Positions 53,416-62,631 are shown, counted from the first letter of the stretch. The stretch is 64,000 bases of DNA from JANSWP01 sp041941305 (GCA_041941305.1 JBGTQJ010000011.1:128844-192843); one strand, 5' to 3'. Made by a program: numbers and translations. The notes: generated by a model not told the origin, from the sequence alone.

Positions 53416-56400
53416 ATGGATATTTTGATAAAAAAAATAACCATATTTATCATTCTTATTTTTCCGTGGAACACCTCAATATGGTCGCAAGACTACATTG
53501 TTAATAGCCAGTTTTATGGTATTGAAGAAGGACTTTCTCACCGCAATGTGCAGTGCATTCATCAGGATCAGGAGGGCTTTATGTGGTTTGGGACGAAGTA
53601 CGGGCTGAATCGCTTTGACGGTAGTCATTTTAAATGGTACACCAAAGAAAAACAGGGTCTGCAATTCAATGAAATCAACCACATCCTTCAAGACAATCAA
53701 GGCTTGATGTGGTTATTTCAAACAGGTGGTCACAAAGATTATCATGTAAAGTATATTGATCTATTTGACCCAGAAACCCAGGCTGTCCAATCATTTGAAG
53801 AAAAATTTGGGAAAACAGCTGTCTTTACACCACACGAGGTTGTCAATTTTACTAAAAATGAAGCGGGGCATTTGGTTTTTATTACCCGGCAAAATCAGTT
53901 AATCACTTACCTGAATCAGTTTGAGGTATTTCCCCTTGACTTTGAATCATTTGAAAAGGTGGAAAAAATTCATTGGGCGCCAAATGGTACCTTTTGGGTC
54001 ATCGTTAAAGAAAAAAGTGAACTCGGGAATGAGGCCAATCATACCATTTATATATTGGATGAGCGTGGAGGAACAAGTTCAATTTACCGCCACTATCCAA
54101 GCTCGTACCTTTATGTTTATGATTTTGATGAAGCGGACAATGGCAGGTATATCGTATCTCATCATGTTAGGAAGGAGGGCTTCCGATCGTCGGAGTTTTT
54201 TCTGATCGATGTAAATGGGAACCGCCTAAAAGACAGTTTTTCCCAACAATATTTCAAAAACCATGAAGTTGATTTTTCCAAAATAAATGGAATCTCTCTG
54301 ATAAAAGCCAACAACGATGACTATTGGATTTATTCTGGCGACCTGAAATTTAATGTACTTGATTCAAAGTCAGGCAGGACACATCTTCTCAGTAGCCAAC
54401 ATCCTTATTTGGAAGCTACAACCGACGTATATTTTGATGCTCGGGGAGTTACCTGGCTCAGTACTCAATTTGGTATATACAGTTTTGTAAAGCAGAAAAA
54501 TAAATTCCGTAAATATCTATATCAACAAAAAGAAAAAGGAAGAAGCGCAAATTTTGCTTGCCGGGGAATGACCAGGGATGAGCAAAATCAATTATGGGTG
54601 ATGGTAGAAAACGGTGATGAATCCATTTGGAAAGTCAATTTAAACACAGGTGAAGAAAAGCCACTTCCTTCAGTCATTAATGAAGAATTCGCGAATCTTA
54701 GATTGGACGGTACCAAATACGCTATAACATCTGGCAAAGACGGAGACCTTTATTTTGCTATTAACTGCTGCCTCTTAGGCTTTGATCCTGAAACAGATCA
54801 ATATCGTTCATACCGCTTTAATACAGAAGGAAGGAGGACCTCTGTATGGACACTTAAGGAGGATAAATATAGTAAAATTTGGTTTGCGACTCAATATAAT
54901 CCCGGGGATCTTGGCTACTTTGAAGGGAGTAAGGTGCGTCTGATATCCAATTGGGAAGGTAGCGGGAAGAGGTTATATGTTTATCAAATTCTGGAAACGG
55001 ATTCGGATACAGCCTGGTTGGCAAGCGATGAAGGATTATTTACAATTAACGTAAAGACGGGCGAATCCCTAAAACACTATTGGAGAAAAGGAAAAGAAAT
55101 GTTTCATTTACCTTTCGATAATGTTCATCATATACATAAAGATAGCGACAGTTCTTTTTGGTTGGCGACAGCAGGCAATGGATTGGTCCAGTGGAGTCCT
55201 CAAAAAGGCATTATTCAACAATTTACCCGCGCAGATGGCTTGCCCAATAATACCCTTTACGCTATTTATGAAGATAAAGAAGAAAATTTTTGGATGTCGA
55301 GTGACTATGGAATAATAAAATTTAATAAAAGAACACATCAAGTGAAAAGCTACGTGAAAAAAGATGGCATTAGTCAAAATGAATTCAATCGGATTTCACA
55401 TTATCAGGACAAGGCCGGAAATATCTATTTTGGAGGCTTGAACGGTGTGACAGCTTTTCACCCGAAAGATTTTTATGCAAATAGTTTATCAGAGAATCCA
55501 TCCTTGGTCATAACTGAATTTCAACAGTTTGATGGAGTCCAAAATATATTGATGGATAAAACTTCGGAGTTGAAACAAAATAAAACAATAACCATCAAGC
55601 CCAATGACCGCTTTTTCCGGCTTGGATTTGCTTTATTGACCTATGAGGAAGTGGATAAAATTCAGTATGCGCTAAAGGTTGAAGGAGTCGATGTTGATTG
55701 GAGTTATCAAAAAGAAAATTCTATTCGATTAAGCAGATTGCCCTACGGAACACACACTTTGCGTATAAAAGGACAAGCCCCCGACGGACATTGGTCGGAA
55801 CATGAGCTGGCGATAAAAGTTTCTGTGTTAAAGCCTTTTTATCTTGAAACAGGGTTCATCCTCATTTGTGTTTTGATCTTTTTGACCATAGGCCCAGTAT
55901 TCCACAAATGGCGTACTTCAATGCTGAAAAAAAAGCAAAAAGAATTGGAGTATATCGTATCAGAAAGAACAAAAGAACTTGTTGAAGACAAAAAAATCAT
56001 TGAAAATCAAAATCTAACCCTTGAACAACAAGCCGAAGAACTGAAGTCACTTGAAGATCTCAAATCCCGCTTTTTCGCCAATGTTTCTCATGAATTGCGC
56101 ACCCCTTTGACCCTTATATTGGGTCCTGTAAAAACGATGATAAAAGATGCTGAAATTAAAGCCAAAAACAGGCAATTGCTCAAATTTATCCATCGAAACA
56201 GTAATCAACTATTAAAATTAATTAATGAAATACTGGATCTCTCCAAACTTGAAACTGGTAAGTTGGAAGTCAAAGAAGAAGTGGTTCATCTAAACAATTT
56301 TTTGAAAGCTATATTGTCCCAATTTCATTCCTATGCTAGGAGTGTTGAAGTGGAATTATCTGTCATGTACCCTGCCGACCAAGAACTTCAACTGTGGCTG

Positions 56401-57708
56401 GATAAGGATAAAATGGAAAAAATCATCCAAAATTATTTGTCCAATGCCATGAAATTTACTCCAATCAACGGAAAAGTGGTGGTAAGGGTAAATGAAACCG
56501 ATGACCATATACTTTTGAGTGTTGAAGACAATGGCAAAGGTATTCACCCCGATGATCTTCCACATATCTTCGATCGTTTCTATCAGTCCAAGCGCCCCGA
56601 CATGAAGACAAAAGGGGGTACTGGCATTGGTCTATCCCTCTGTCATGAATTAGCAGAATTGATAAACGGAAAGGTTTGGGCAGAGAGTGAATTTGGAAAA
56701 GGAAGTGTGTTTTATTTTGAGTTTCCGAAGAAGGTGGTTAAAGGTTCACAATTGTCGGATGTCCGTTTGAATCAGGAAAAATTAGAAAAATTAAAATTTC
56801 AGAAACCACAGGAAGAGCTAGTTGAAAACCTTACACAAAAACCGACAACCACCGATAACAGACAACTCACAACCGACAACAAACAACCCAAAACCACCAT
56901 TCTGCTCGTCGAAGACAACTCCGACCTCCGCGAATTTATAAAAATAGTATTACCCGAATACAATATCCTCACCGCTGAAAACGGTAAATCAGCCCTGGAT
57001 CTGCTCCACTCCCAACCCACAACGGAAAACCGACAACCGACAACCGACAACCAACAACCCAAAACTGATACCCCACAACTGATAATTTCCGACCTCATGA
57101 TGCCCGTCATGGATGGTTTCGAATTTTTGGAAAAGGTAAAACTCGATGATCGCTGGCGGCATATTCCGGTGATCATGCTCACCGCAAAGGTGAATGTCAA
57201 AGCCAAACTAAATGCTCTCCGAATCGGAGTAGATGATTATTTGACCAAACCTTTTGAAGAAGAAGAACTTAGAGCCCGTATAAAAAACCTTTTGAAGAAT
57301 CACAGACAGCGAATGGAATTGTTTGCCAAAAATGTAAATGATCTATCCCAAATCCCAAAAGAAAGTCAGCCAGTAATTGCCAAGGTGGATGCCCAATGGT
57401 TGGAAGAAGTAGAGGCTGTTTTTACCAAACACCTCTCAGAAGGCGATTTTAAAATTGGCTTGGCTGCTCATCATTTAAATATCAGCACAAGTCAGTTTCA
57501 GAAACGCATCAAGCGAATTACCGGATTGGCTGCACACCAATATTTATTGGAAATGCGTCTTCAGAAAACCAAAGAATATTTGACGACAGGGGAATTTGCC
57601 ACCGTCAAAGAGGTAGGTTATGCTGTTGGATTCCGAAATACAAAATACTTTTCCGGCCTTTTCAAAAAACGTTTTGGAGTAGTACCTTCTGGGTATTTAA
57701 AACAATGA
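53416..57708 (+). CDS. Hybrid two-component system sensor/regulator (HTCS)
   Basis: A single 1431-residue signalling protein (1430 from the preferred ATG at 53416). A signal-anchor (about 8-22) leads into a periplasmic two-component propeller (about 30-720, units like GLSHRNVQCIHQDQEGFMWFGT) and a Y_Y_Y domain. One membrane helix lies near 813-833, then a coiled coil. HisKA has FFANVSHELRTPL with His892. The HATPase shows VEDNGKGI and GGTGIGLSL. The receiver domain has phospho-acceptor Asp1226 in SDLMMPVMDG, and an AraC-type helix-turn-helix ends the protein. Two PTTDNRQ-type low-complexity inserts interrupt it, one inside the receiver. Most HTCS proteins regulate glycan loci, but no SusC/SusD pair lies nearby. 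Confidence 0.94.
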   Translation: MDILIKKITIFIILIFPWNTSIWSQDYIVNSQFYGIEEGLSHRNVQCIHQDQEGFMWFGTKYGLNRFDGSHFKWYTKEKQGLQFNEINHILQDNQGLMWLFQTGGHKDYHVKYIDLFDPETQAVQSFEEKFGKTAVFTPHEVVNFTKNEAGHLVFITRQNQLITYLNQFEVFPLDFESFEKVEKIHWAPNGTFWVIVKEKSELGNEANHTIYILDERGGTSSIYRHYPSSYLYVYDFDEADNGRYIVSHHVRKEGFRSSEFFLIDVNGNRLKDSFSQQYFKNHEVDFSKINGISLIKANNDDYWIYSGDLKFNVLDSKSGRTHLLSSQHPYLEATTDVYFDARGVTWLSTQFGIYSFVKQKNKFRKYLYQQKEKGRSANFACRGMTRDEQNQLWVMVENGDESIWKVNLNTGEEKPLPSVINEEFANLRLDGTKYAITSGKDGDLYFAINCCLLGFDPETDQYRSYRFNTEGRRTSVWTLKEDKYSKIWFATQYNPGDLGYFEGSKVRLISNWEGSGKRLYVYQILETDSDTAWLASDEGLFTINVKTGESLKHYWRKGKEMFHLPFDNVHHIHKDSDSSFWLATAGNGLVQWSPQKGIIQQFTRADGLPNNTLYAIYEDKEENFWMSSDYGIIKFNKRTHQVKSYVKKDGISQNEFNRISHYQDKAGNIYFGGLNGVTAFHPKDFYANSLSENPSLVITEFQQFDGVQNILMDKTSELKQNKTITIKPNDRFFRLGFALLTYEEVDKIQYALKVEGVDVDWSYQKENSIRLSRLPYGTHTLRIKGQAPDGHWSEHELAIKVSVLKPFYLETGFILICVLIFLTIGPVFHKWRTSMLKKKQKELEYIVSERTKELVEDKKIIENQNLTLEQQAEELKSLEDLKSRFFANVSHELRTPLTLILGPVKTMIKDAEIKAKNRQLLKFIHRNSNQLLKLINEILDLSKLETGKLEVKEEVVHLNNFLKAILSQFHSYARSVEVELSVMYPADQELQLWLDKDKMEKIIQNYLSNAMKFTPINGKVVVRVNETDDHILLSVEDNGKGIHPDDLPHIFDRFYQSKRPDMKTKGGTGIGLSLCHELAELINGKVWAESEFGKGSVFYFEFPKKVVKGSQLSDVRLNQEKLEKLKFQKPQEELVENLTQKPTTTDNRQLTTDNKQPKTTILLVEDNSDLREFIKIVLPEYNILTAENGKSALDLLHSQPTTENRQPTTDNQQPKTDTPQLIISDLMMPVMDGFEFLEKVKLDDRWRHIPVIMLTAKVNVKAKLNALRIGVDDYLTKPFEEEELRARIKNLLKNHRQRMELFAKNVNDLSQIPKESQPVIAKVDAQWLEEVEAVFTKHLSEGDFKIGLAAHHLNISTSQFQKRIKRITGLAAHQYLLEMRLQKTKEYLTTGEFATVKEVGYAVGFRNTKYFSGLFKKRFGVVPSGYLKQ
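56840..56897 (+). repeat. CAACCGAC simple repeat in the HK-receiver linker
   Basis: Repeated ACCGACAAC/ACAACTCAC words encode a TTDNRQLTTDNKQ linker between the kinase and receiver domains. Codon use differs sharply from the flanking domains. It is the same repeat type as at 9871-9896. Confidence 0.7.
57011..57065 (+). repeat. CAACCGAC simple repeat inside the receiver domain
   Basis: Three near-perfect ACCGACA units and flanking CAACCCACAAC add about 18 residues (TTENRQPTTDNQQPKT). They fall between the second helix and the strand carrying the phospho-acceptor Asp. The insert keeps the reading frame. Confidence 0.75.
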
Positions 57709-57935
57709 TCTCCGGAGCCTTTCACCCTCCCAATATTATTTTTCCGTTATTATTCTCCAGAAATGATACAATCCTACCCCTAATTTGATATGATTGTACC
57801 CTATCCTTTGCCCTACTTTTATCCTTGAATTTCGGAGATTCCACTTTTTCCCAAAAACTTTCTAATTCTCTTTATAACCCTATCTCTTTCAGGACAACCA
57901 TTTGAATTCCTTCCTTTTATCCAATACAACTTAGG

Positions 57936-57952
57936 TCAAGTGTTCCACTTGA
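57936..57952. promoter_or_regulatory. Short palindrome upstream of the T9SS protein gene
   Basis: TCAAGTG-TTC-CACTTGA lies 35 bases before the start codon. Its size suits an operator, and the upstream gene encodes an AraC-type regulator. The link between them is inference only. Confidence 0.35.
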
Positions 57953-57986
57953 TCCAGGTATTTCTTTCTTCAAAAAAACTTGCATT

Positions 57987-59396
57987 ATGGTTAAAATCAT
58001 TCAACTTACCTTATTTCTTTCAATTGGATTGTCTGCCTGGGGCCAAACAGGGCTCAAGGTCACCGGTGGACATATGAAAGTCACAGGCACCGTGTCATTG
58101 GTACTGAAAGATGCCAAACTGGTCAATAATGCCTCCTTTGTAGCCACAGCCGGAGAAGTCCTTTTTACAGGAACTGCCGCCTCCGCCAATACTGGCATCC
58201 AGGGGTCCGCTTCTTCCAGCTTTTGCAACCTCACCATTAATAAAAGCAGCAACAATGTCACCCTGTATCAAAATGTGACCCTCAGCAATACCCTTGATTT
58301 CCAAAATGGTCATCTTGATATCCAAAACTTCAACCTGACCATATCGAGTGGTGGTGGCATCACCAATGCCTCCAGCAGTAAACATGTAAAAACTTCAAGT
58401 ACCGGAACCCTGATTCAGGAAGTGGCTGGAAGTGATGTAACATTTCCGGTGGGCAATAGCGCCTACAATCCGGTCATTCTGAACAATTCCGGAACCACCG
58501 ACAACTTCAATGTCAGGGTCAGCGATGAAGTTTTGACAGATGGCACTTCCGGCACAGCGTTGACAACAAATGTGGTTGACCGAACCTGGCTGATTGGAGA
58601 AGAAACAGGGGGAGGGAGCAATTTGACCATCACTACTACATGGAATGGCTCAGATGAGTTGTCCGGTTTTACAAGAACCGACTGTTATATTTCTCATTAT
58701 ACCGGCGGAGGCTGGAATGCTGATGCCGCAGGAGCTGCAGGTGGCAGCGATCCTTATACCCGAAGTCGCTCGGGAATTACTTCCCTATCTCCATTCGCAG
58801 TTGGTAGCAATGGCGCCCTGGGTGGAGCATTGCCCATTGAGTTACTGGACTTTTTTGCCAGAAAAGAAGGGGACAAAGTAGGCTTGAAGTGGCTCACTTC
58901 AATGGAAATCAACAATAAAGGTTTTGAAGTGCAGTGGGCATCCGCTCAAAATATTGGAAACGGACTATGGGAAGTACTGGGTTTTGTCAACAGCCAGGGA
59001 GATTCCTTTAAAGAACAGTCCTATAGCTTCACTCATGAAAACCCACTAAAAGGTACCAACTACTACCGCTTACGACAAGTAGATCATGGCGGTGCCTATC
59101 AGTATTCCGATGTTGTGAGTATAGATTTTTCAAAGTCTTCAGATTTGAAGCTCAGGCTGGTGCCCAATCCGGTGTACCATGGCAGTTTCACCTTGTATCT
59201 CCCCAATATAGTAGAAGCTCAATTCCCCATTCGACTTTACGATTCAGTAGGCAGATTGATACTCGAGCAGAGCATTTCCGGCTCAGAAGTGACAGTAGAG
59301 GTTTTTGACCTGCCAGCGGGGGTATATTTGGTGACAGTTGATATCAAGGGAAAGCGAATGGTAGAACGGGTTCTGGTAATGAATAATTCGAATTAA
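57987..59396 (+). CDS. Surface protein with beta-helix-like repeats and T9SS type A sorting domain
   Basis: A 469-residue exported protein. The signal peptide is residues 1-19 (LFLSIGLSAWGQ). Residues 20-160 are rich in short Ser/Asn/Thr strands (LTINKSSNNVTLYQNVTLSN), a pattern of secreted beta-helix or adhesive modules. A domain at about 285-375 (PIELLDFFARKEGDKVGLKWLT ... NYYRLRQVDHGG) is the common linker module of Bacteroidota surface proteins. The T9SS type A end follows (LVPNPVYHGSFTLYL, LPAGVYLVTVDIKG). Base composition looks richer in GC than the neighbouring housekeeping genes. No enzymatic motif is visible. Confidence 0.88.
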   Translation: MVKIIQLTLFLSIGLSAWGQTGLKVTGGHMKVTGTVSLVLKDAKLVNNASFVATAGEVLFTGTAASANTGIQGSASSSFCNLTINKSSNNVTLYQNVTLSNTLDFQNGHLDIQNFNLTISSGGGITNASSSKHVKTSSTGTLIQEVAGSDVTFPVGNSAYNPVILNNSGTTDNFNVRVSDEVLTDGTSGTALTTNVVDRTWLIGEETGGGSNLTITTTWNGSDELSGFTRTDCYISHYTGGGWNADAAGAAGGSDPYTRSRSGITSLSPFAVGSNGALGGALPIELLDFFARKEGDKVGLKWLTSMEINNKGFEVQWASAQNIGNGLWEVLGFVNSQGDSFKEQSYSFTHENPLKGTNYYRLRQVDHGGAYQYSDVVSIDFSKSSDLKLRLVPNPVYHGSFTLYLPNIVEAQFPIRLYDSVGRLILEQSISGSEVTVEVFDLPAGVYLVTVDIKGKRMVERVLVMNNSN

Positions 59397-59489
59397 AAGT
59401 ATAGAGTTACAAAGCTCTGACTTTGAGAGTTTTAAGTTAGGAAATATTTTGAAAATGTATTTAGCGTCGAAAACTCAATCCCCTTGCCC

Positions 59490-59568
59490 GCCCCCAGCCC
59501 CTAAAAGGTGGCTCCCTCCCACAAAGTTACAAAATGAGGGCGGAGGCTACTCTTTAGGGGCTGGGGGC
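59490..59568. repeat. GC-rich hairpin with GCCCCCAGCCCC arms
   Basis: Exact 16-base arms (59490-59505 and 59553-59568) surround a second, imperfect pairing of GGTGGCTCCCTCCC with GAGGGCGGAGGCTAC. It lies between the T9SS gene and the adhesin gene and could serve as terminator. The arm type resembles dispersed GC-rich intergenic repeats of Bacteroidota. Confidence 0.7.
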
Positions 59569-59663
59569 ACGGAATGAAGAGTACGTTTAACAAATACCAT
59601 TTTAAAAATGCCTCCTAACTACACCTCACAACTCCTCACATAAACAACATAAATATTAAGAAT

Positions 59664-62042
59664 ATGAAACAATTGATACTTACCATCACACTCATCATTC
59701 TTCACTCATCACTCATCACTCTAAACGCTCAAATAAGCATCAACACAGATGACTCCAACCCCGATCCCAGCGCTATACTGGATGTAAAATCAACCAGCCT
59801 GGGGGTACTGATACCTCGTATGACCACGGCACAACGAACCAGTATCAGCAGTCCAGCAACTGGATTACTGGTTTATGACACCACATCAGACAGTTTCTGG
59901 TTTTATGATGGTGCATGGATCAACTTATCGGCTGGACTTTCAGATGCTGACAACGACACTAATGTACAAGTAGAAGAAAACGCCGATGAAGACATCATCC
60001 GCTTTGACATGGGTGGAACCGAGCACTTTACAATGAATGCCGGCAGACTGGGAGTGCTGAATACGGGCTTTTCCACTTTTTTTGGTGAAGGAGCCGGGGC
60101 AAATGATGACTTTACAACAAACCACAATACTTTTTTAGGCTACAACGCAGGAAACGCCAATACGGCTGGCTTTTTTAATACCGCAAGTGGATCTCAAGCC
60201 CTGCTTAACAATACAACTGGAAATTATAATTCTGCGATTGGAGCCAAAGCCCTGAGGGACAATACAACAGGTCTTTATAATTCTGCGATCGGATACCAGG
60301 CCTTGCTTAAGAATACAGAGGGAGATAACAACACAGCCCTGGGGAATGAAACCTTGTTTGAGAATACGACGGGAAGTCAAAATACCGCGAGCGGTGTTCG
60401 GGCATTATATTCCAATACGACGGGCGAAAATAATACTGCGAGTGGTTATCAAGCTTTGTATTCTAATTCTACGGGAATTTTTAATACCGCAAGTGGAAAC
60501 CAAGCCTTGTATAACAATACGACGGGCATTTCTAATACTGCAAGTGGAACTGTAGCCTTGGTAAATAATACGACGGGTAATGGTAATACGGCGAGTGGAT
60601 ATCAAGCTTTGTATACCAACAAAGCCGGAAACAACGGGACTGCAGTAGGCGCCCATGCAATGTTCTATGCAAATAACTCCACGACAAGTTTCGACAACTA
60701 TAACGTAGCCCTGGGTTATGAAGCCCTACGAGGTTCTACTACCGCTTCTAATAATACAGGAAACTATAATACAAGCCTTGGGTCACAAACTTTGTATTCC
60801 AATACGACGGGCAGTAATAATACTGCGAGTGGATATCAAGCCTTGTACTCCAATACGACTGGTTGGAATAACACCGCGAGTGGAATAAATGCTTTGAGTG
60901 CCAATACAACGGGTACTAATAATACCGGGAGTGGAAACGGTGCCTTGTATTCCAATACGACAGGCGGTAATAATACCGCAAGTGGAACTCAAGCCTTGCT
61001 ATCCAATACAACGGGCAGTAATAATACCGCAAGTGGATATTTCGCTTTGTATAACAACAAAGCCGGAAACAATGGCACTGCAGTAGGCGCTTTTGCAATG
61101 AGATATTCCAATAACACTACGACAAGCTTCAACAACTATAACGTAGCAGTGGGTTATGAAGCACTACGTGGTTCTACAACTGCTGCTAATAATACAGGAA
61201 ACTATAATACAAGTCTTGGTTACCAAACTTTGTATTCCAATACGACAGGCTCTGATAATACCGCGAGTGGCGCTCGGGCATTATATTCCAATACGACGGG
61301 CTCTGATAATACCGCGAGTGGAAGAAATGCTTTGGAATCCAATACGACAGGCGGTAATAATACTGCTAGTGGAAGAAACGCTTTGAGTGCCAATACGGAT
61401 GGAACTTATAATACTGCTTTAGGATACTACGCCTTTTCTACTGGCACATCTTATACCAACTCCACAGCCCTGGGCTATAACGCCGAACCCGGAGCTTCCA
61501 ACACTGTCCGAATTGGCAACGCCTCCGTCACTACCATTGGCGGATATGCGGACTGGACCAATGTTAGCGATGCGCGCTTCAAAACCAATGTACAGGAAGA
61601 TGTAGCCGGCCTTGATTTTATCAAAAAACTGCGCCCGGTGACCTATCACCTGGACATGGATGCCATCGCCCGCTTCCACAACACTCCCGACAGCCTGCGC
61701 CTGAAAGACAGCGAAGCACTCAAAGCTGCTGAATTGCAAAGTGGTTTTATCGCTCAGGAAGTAGAGGAGGCAGCTATCTCATTAGGCTTCGATTTTCACG
61801 GGGTGGACAAACCCAAAAATGAAAGCTCTCACTACGGCTTGCGCTATTCCACTTTTGTCGTGCCCCTCGTAAAAGCCGTCCAGGAGCAGCAGGAGATCAT
61901 AGAAGATTACGAATCGCGCATTTCAGATTACGAAACGAGATTGTCCCTTATGGAAGAAAAGGAGGCTGAGATGAAGGCGAGCATGGATCTTCTCGTTAAA
62001 AGGATGGAGGTAGTGGAAGAGCAGGCAAAAAAACTCCAGTGA
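59664..62042 (+). CDS. Trimeric-adhesin-like repeat protein with C-terminal S74 (endosialidase) chaperone domain
   Basis: A 792-residue exported protein. A signal peptide (residues 1-23, ending LNAQ) is followed by a conserved head start (DPSAILDVKSTSLGVLIPRMTTAQR). From about 175 to 605 the protein consists of 17-residue repeats of the type NTTGxxNTASGxxALxS (51 bases each), forming a YadA-like beta-roll. A longer unit with NKAGNNGTAVGA occurs twice, 438 bases apart. Residues 630-740 are a peptidase S74 domain (SDARFKTNVQ, LQSGFIAQEVEEA, YSTFVVPLVKAVQEQQ), an intramolecular chaperone that helps trimerise phage and bacterial fibres. A coiled coil ends the protein. No T9SS sorting domain is seen. 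Confidence 0.88.
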   Translation: MKQLILTITLIILHSSLITLNAQISINTDDSNPDPSAILDVKSTSLGVLIPRMTTAQRTSISSPATGLLVYDTTSDSFWFYDGAWINLSAGLSDADNDTNVQVEENADEDIIRFDMGGTEHFTMNAGRLGVLNTGFSTFFGEGAGANDDFTTNHNTFLGYNAGNANTAGFFNTASGSQALLNNTTGNYNSAIGAKALRDNTTGLYNSAIGYQALLKNTEGDNNTALGNETLFENTTGSQNTASGVRALYSNTTGENNTASGYQALYSNSTGIFNTASGNQALYNNTTGISNTASGTVALVNNTTGNGNTASGYQALYTNKAGNNGTAVGAHAMFYANNSTTSFDNYNVALGYEALRGSTTASNNTGNYNTSLGSQTLYSNTTGSNNTASGYQALYSNTTGWNNTASGINALSANTTGTNNTGSGNGALYSNTTGGNNTASGTQALLSNTTGSNNTASGYFALYNNKAGNNGTAVGAFAMRYSNNTTTSFNNYNVAVGYEALRGSTTAANNTGNYNTSLGYQTLYSNTTGSDNTASGARALYSNTTGSDNTASGRNALESNTTGGNNTASGRNALSANTDGTYNTALGYYAFSTGTSYTNSTALGYNAEPGASNTVRIGNASVTTIGGYADWTNVSDARFKTNVQEDVAGLDFIKKLRPVTYHLDMDAIARFHNTPDSLRLKDSEALKAAELQSGFIAQEVEEAAISLGFDFHGVDKPKNESSHYGLRYSTFVVPLVKAVQEQQEIIEDYESRISDYETRLSLMEEKEAEMKASMDLLVKRMEVVEEQAKKLQ
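60190..61480 (+). repeat. 51-base tandem coding repeats
   Basis: Tandem 51-base units encode the 17-residue NTTG/NTASG repeat. Units differ by scattered substitutions, and two longer inserted blocks begin near 60621 and 61059. This is protein-coding repetition and not a CRISPR array. Confidence 0.85.
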
Positions 62043-62055
62043 CACCAAAGAGTTT

Positions 62056-62090
62056 GATGCTACAATGCTATGGTGCTGCTATGCTACTAT
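62056..62090 (+). repeat. ATGCTG-rich element, short copy
   Basis: GATGCTACAATGCTATGGTG and a following CTGCTATGCTACTAT belong to the same word family as at 53308-53412. The copy begins 14 bases after the adhesin stop and runs into a T tract, so it may also terminate that transcript. Confidence 0.5.
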
Positions 62091-62168
62091 TTTTTTTGTG
62101 AGTGTAGCTTTACTCTTCTAATACAACCTTCTCTCAAATTTATTTAAGAGCCTAAAAAATCCATTTCT

Positions 62169-62471
62169 ATGAAAACCCTAAAAGCACTTTTTCAAAGTAA
62201 GCCCAAAGAACATTACAATGTGCATATTGCTGGAAGGGTACAAAATGTCTGGTTTCATTCCAAAGCGAGGATGCTTGCCGGAGATTTGGAGGTGGACGGT
62301 TTCATCAAATATGAAGACGAAGACAAACTGTATGTAGAAGTGGAAGGCAAGCCCGGTGCCGTACAATCCTTTCTGGATTGGTGTCGACGAGGTCCCTCTC
62401 TTGCCCGGGTAGATGATTTTAGCGCTCAAAAAAGCGAGCCGAAGGGGTTTAGCAGATTTAGTATTCTTTAA
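62169..62471 (+). CDS. Acylphosphatase-like protein lacking catalytic residues
   Basis: A 100-residue protein with the ferredoxin-like fold of acylphosphatases. YNVHIAGRVQNVWFHSKARMLA corresponds to the family loop VQGVGFR, but the catalytic Arg is replaced by His. The second catalytic segment, normally with Asn before DG, reads GFIKYEDEDKLYVEVEG and lacks the Asn. The end FLDWCRRGPSLARVDDF fits the family. It is probably a non-catalytic relative. It lies alone between repeat-rich gaps. Confidence 0.8.
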   Translation: MKTLKALFQSKPKEHYNVHIAGRVQNVWFHSKARMLAGDLEVDGFIKYEDEDKLYVEVEGKPGAVQSFLDWCRRGPSLARVDDFSAQKSEPKGFSRFSIL

Positions 62472-62483
62472 GATTGCGTTTGT

Positions 62484-62531
62484 GCATTTGTTGGTTACCC
62501 AAAGGAGTTTCTTTGGGTAACCAACAAATGC
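62484..62531 (+). terminator. 21-base-arm hairpin after the acylphosphatase-like gene
   Basis: Exact 21-base arms (62484-62504 and 62511-62531) around a 6-base loop, starting 13 bases after the stop. No T run follows. A 29-codon hydrophobic frame (62557-62646) beyond it is too short and repeat-derived to call. Confidence 0.65.
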
Positions 62532-62631
62532 CTGAACACCATTTCACAACAAAATCATGGAAGAAATCATTTTATTCGGCATCTTGTTTTTGGGCATCAT
62601 TGTGCTCAATACGGAGGTGTTATCAGATGAT

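Noticed and set aside
60190..61480. Regular 51-base repeats as a possible CRISPR array
   Set aside because: The repeats are in frame, encode a 17-residue protein motif with no unique spacers, and sit inside an intact signal-peptide-bearing gene.
59664..62042. Phage tail fibre indicating a prophage
   Set aside because: The S74 domain is shared with bacterial surface fibres. No capsid, terminase, integrase or other phage gene is in the window, and a signal peptide is present.
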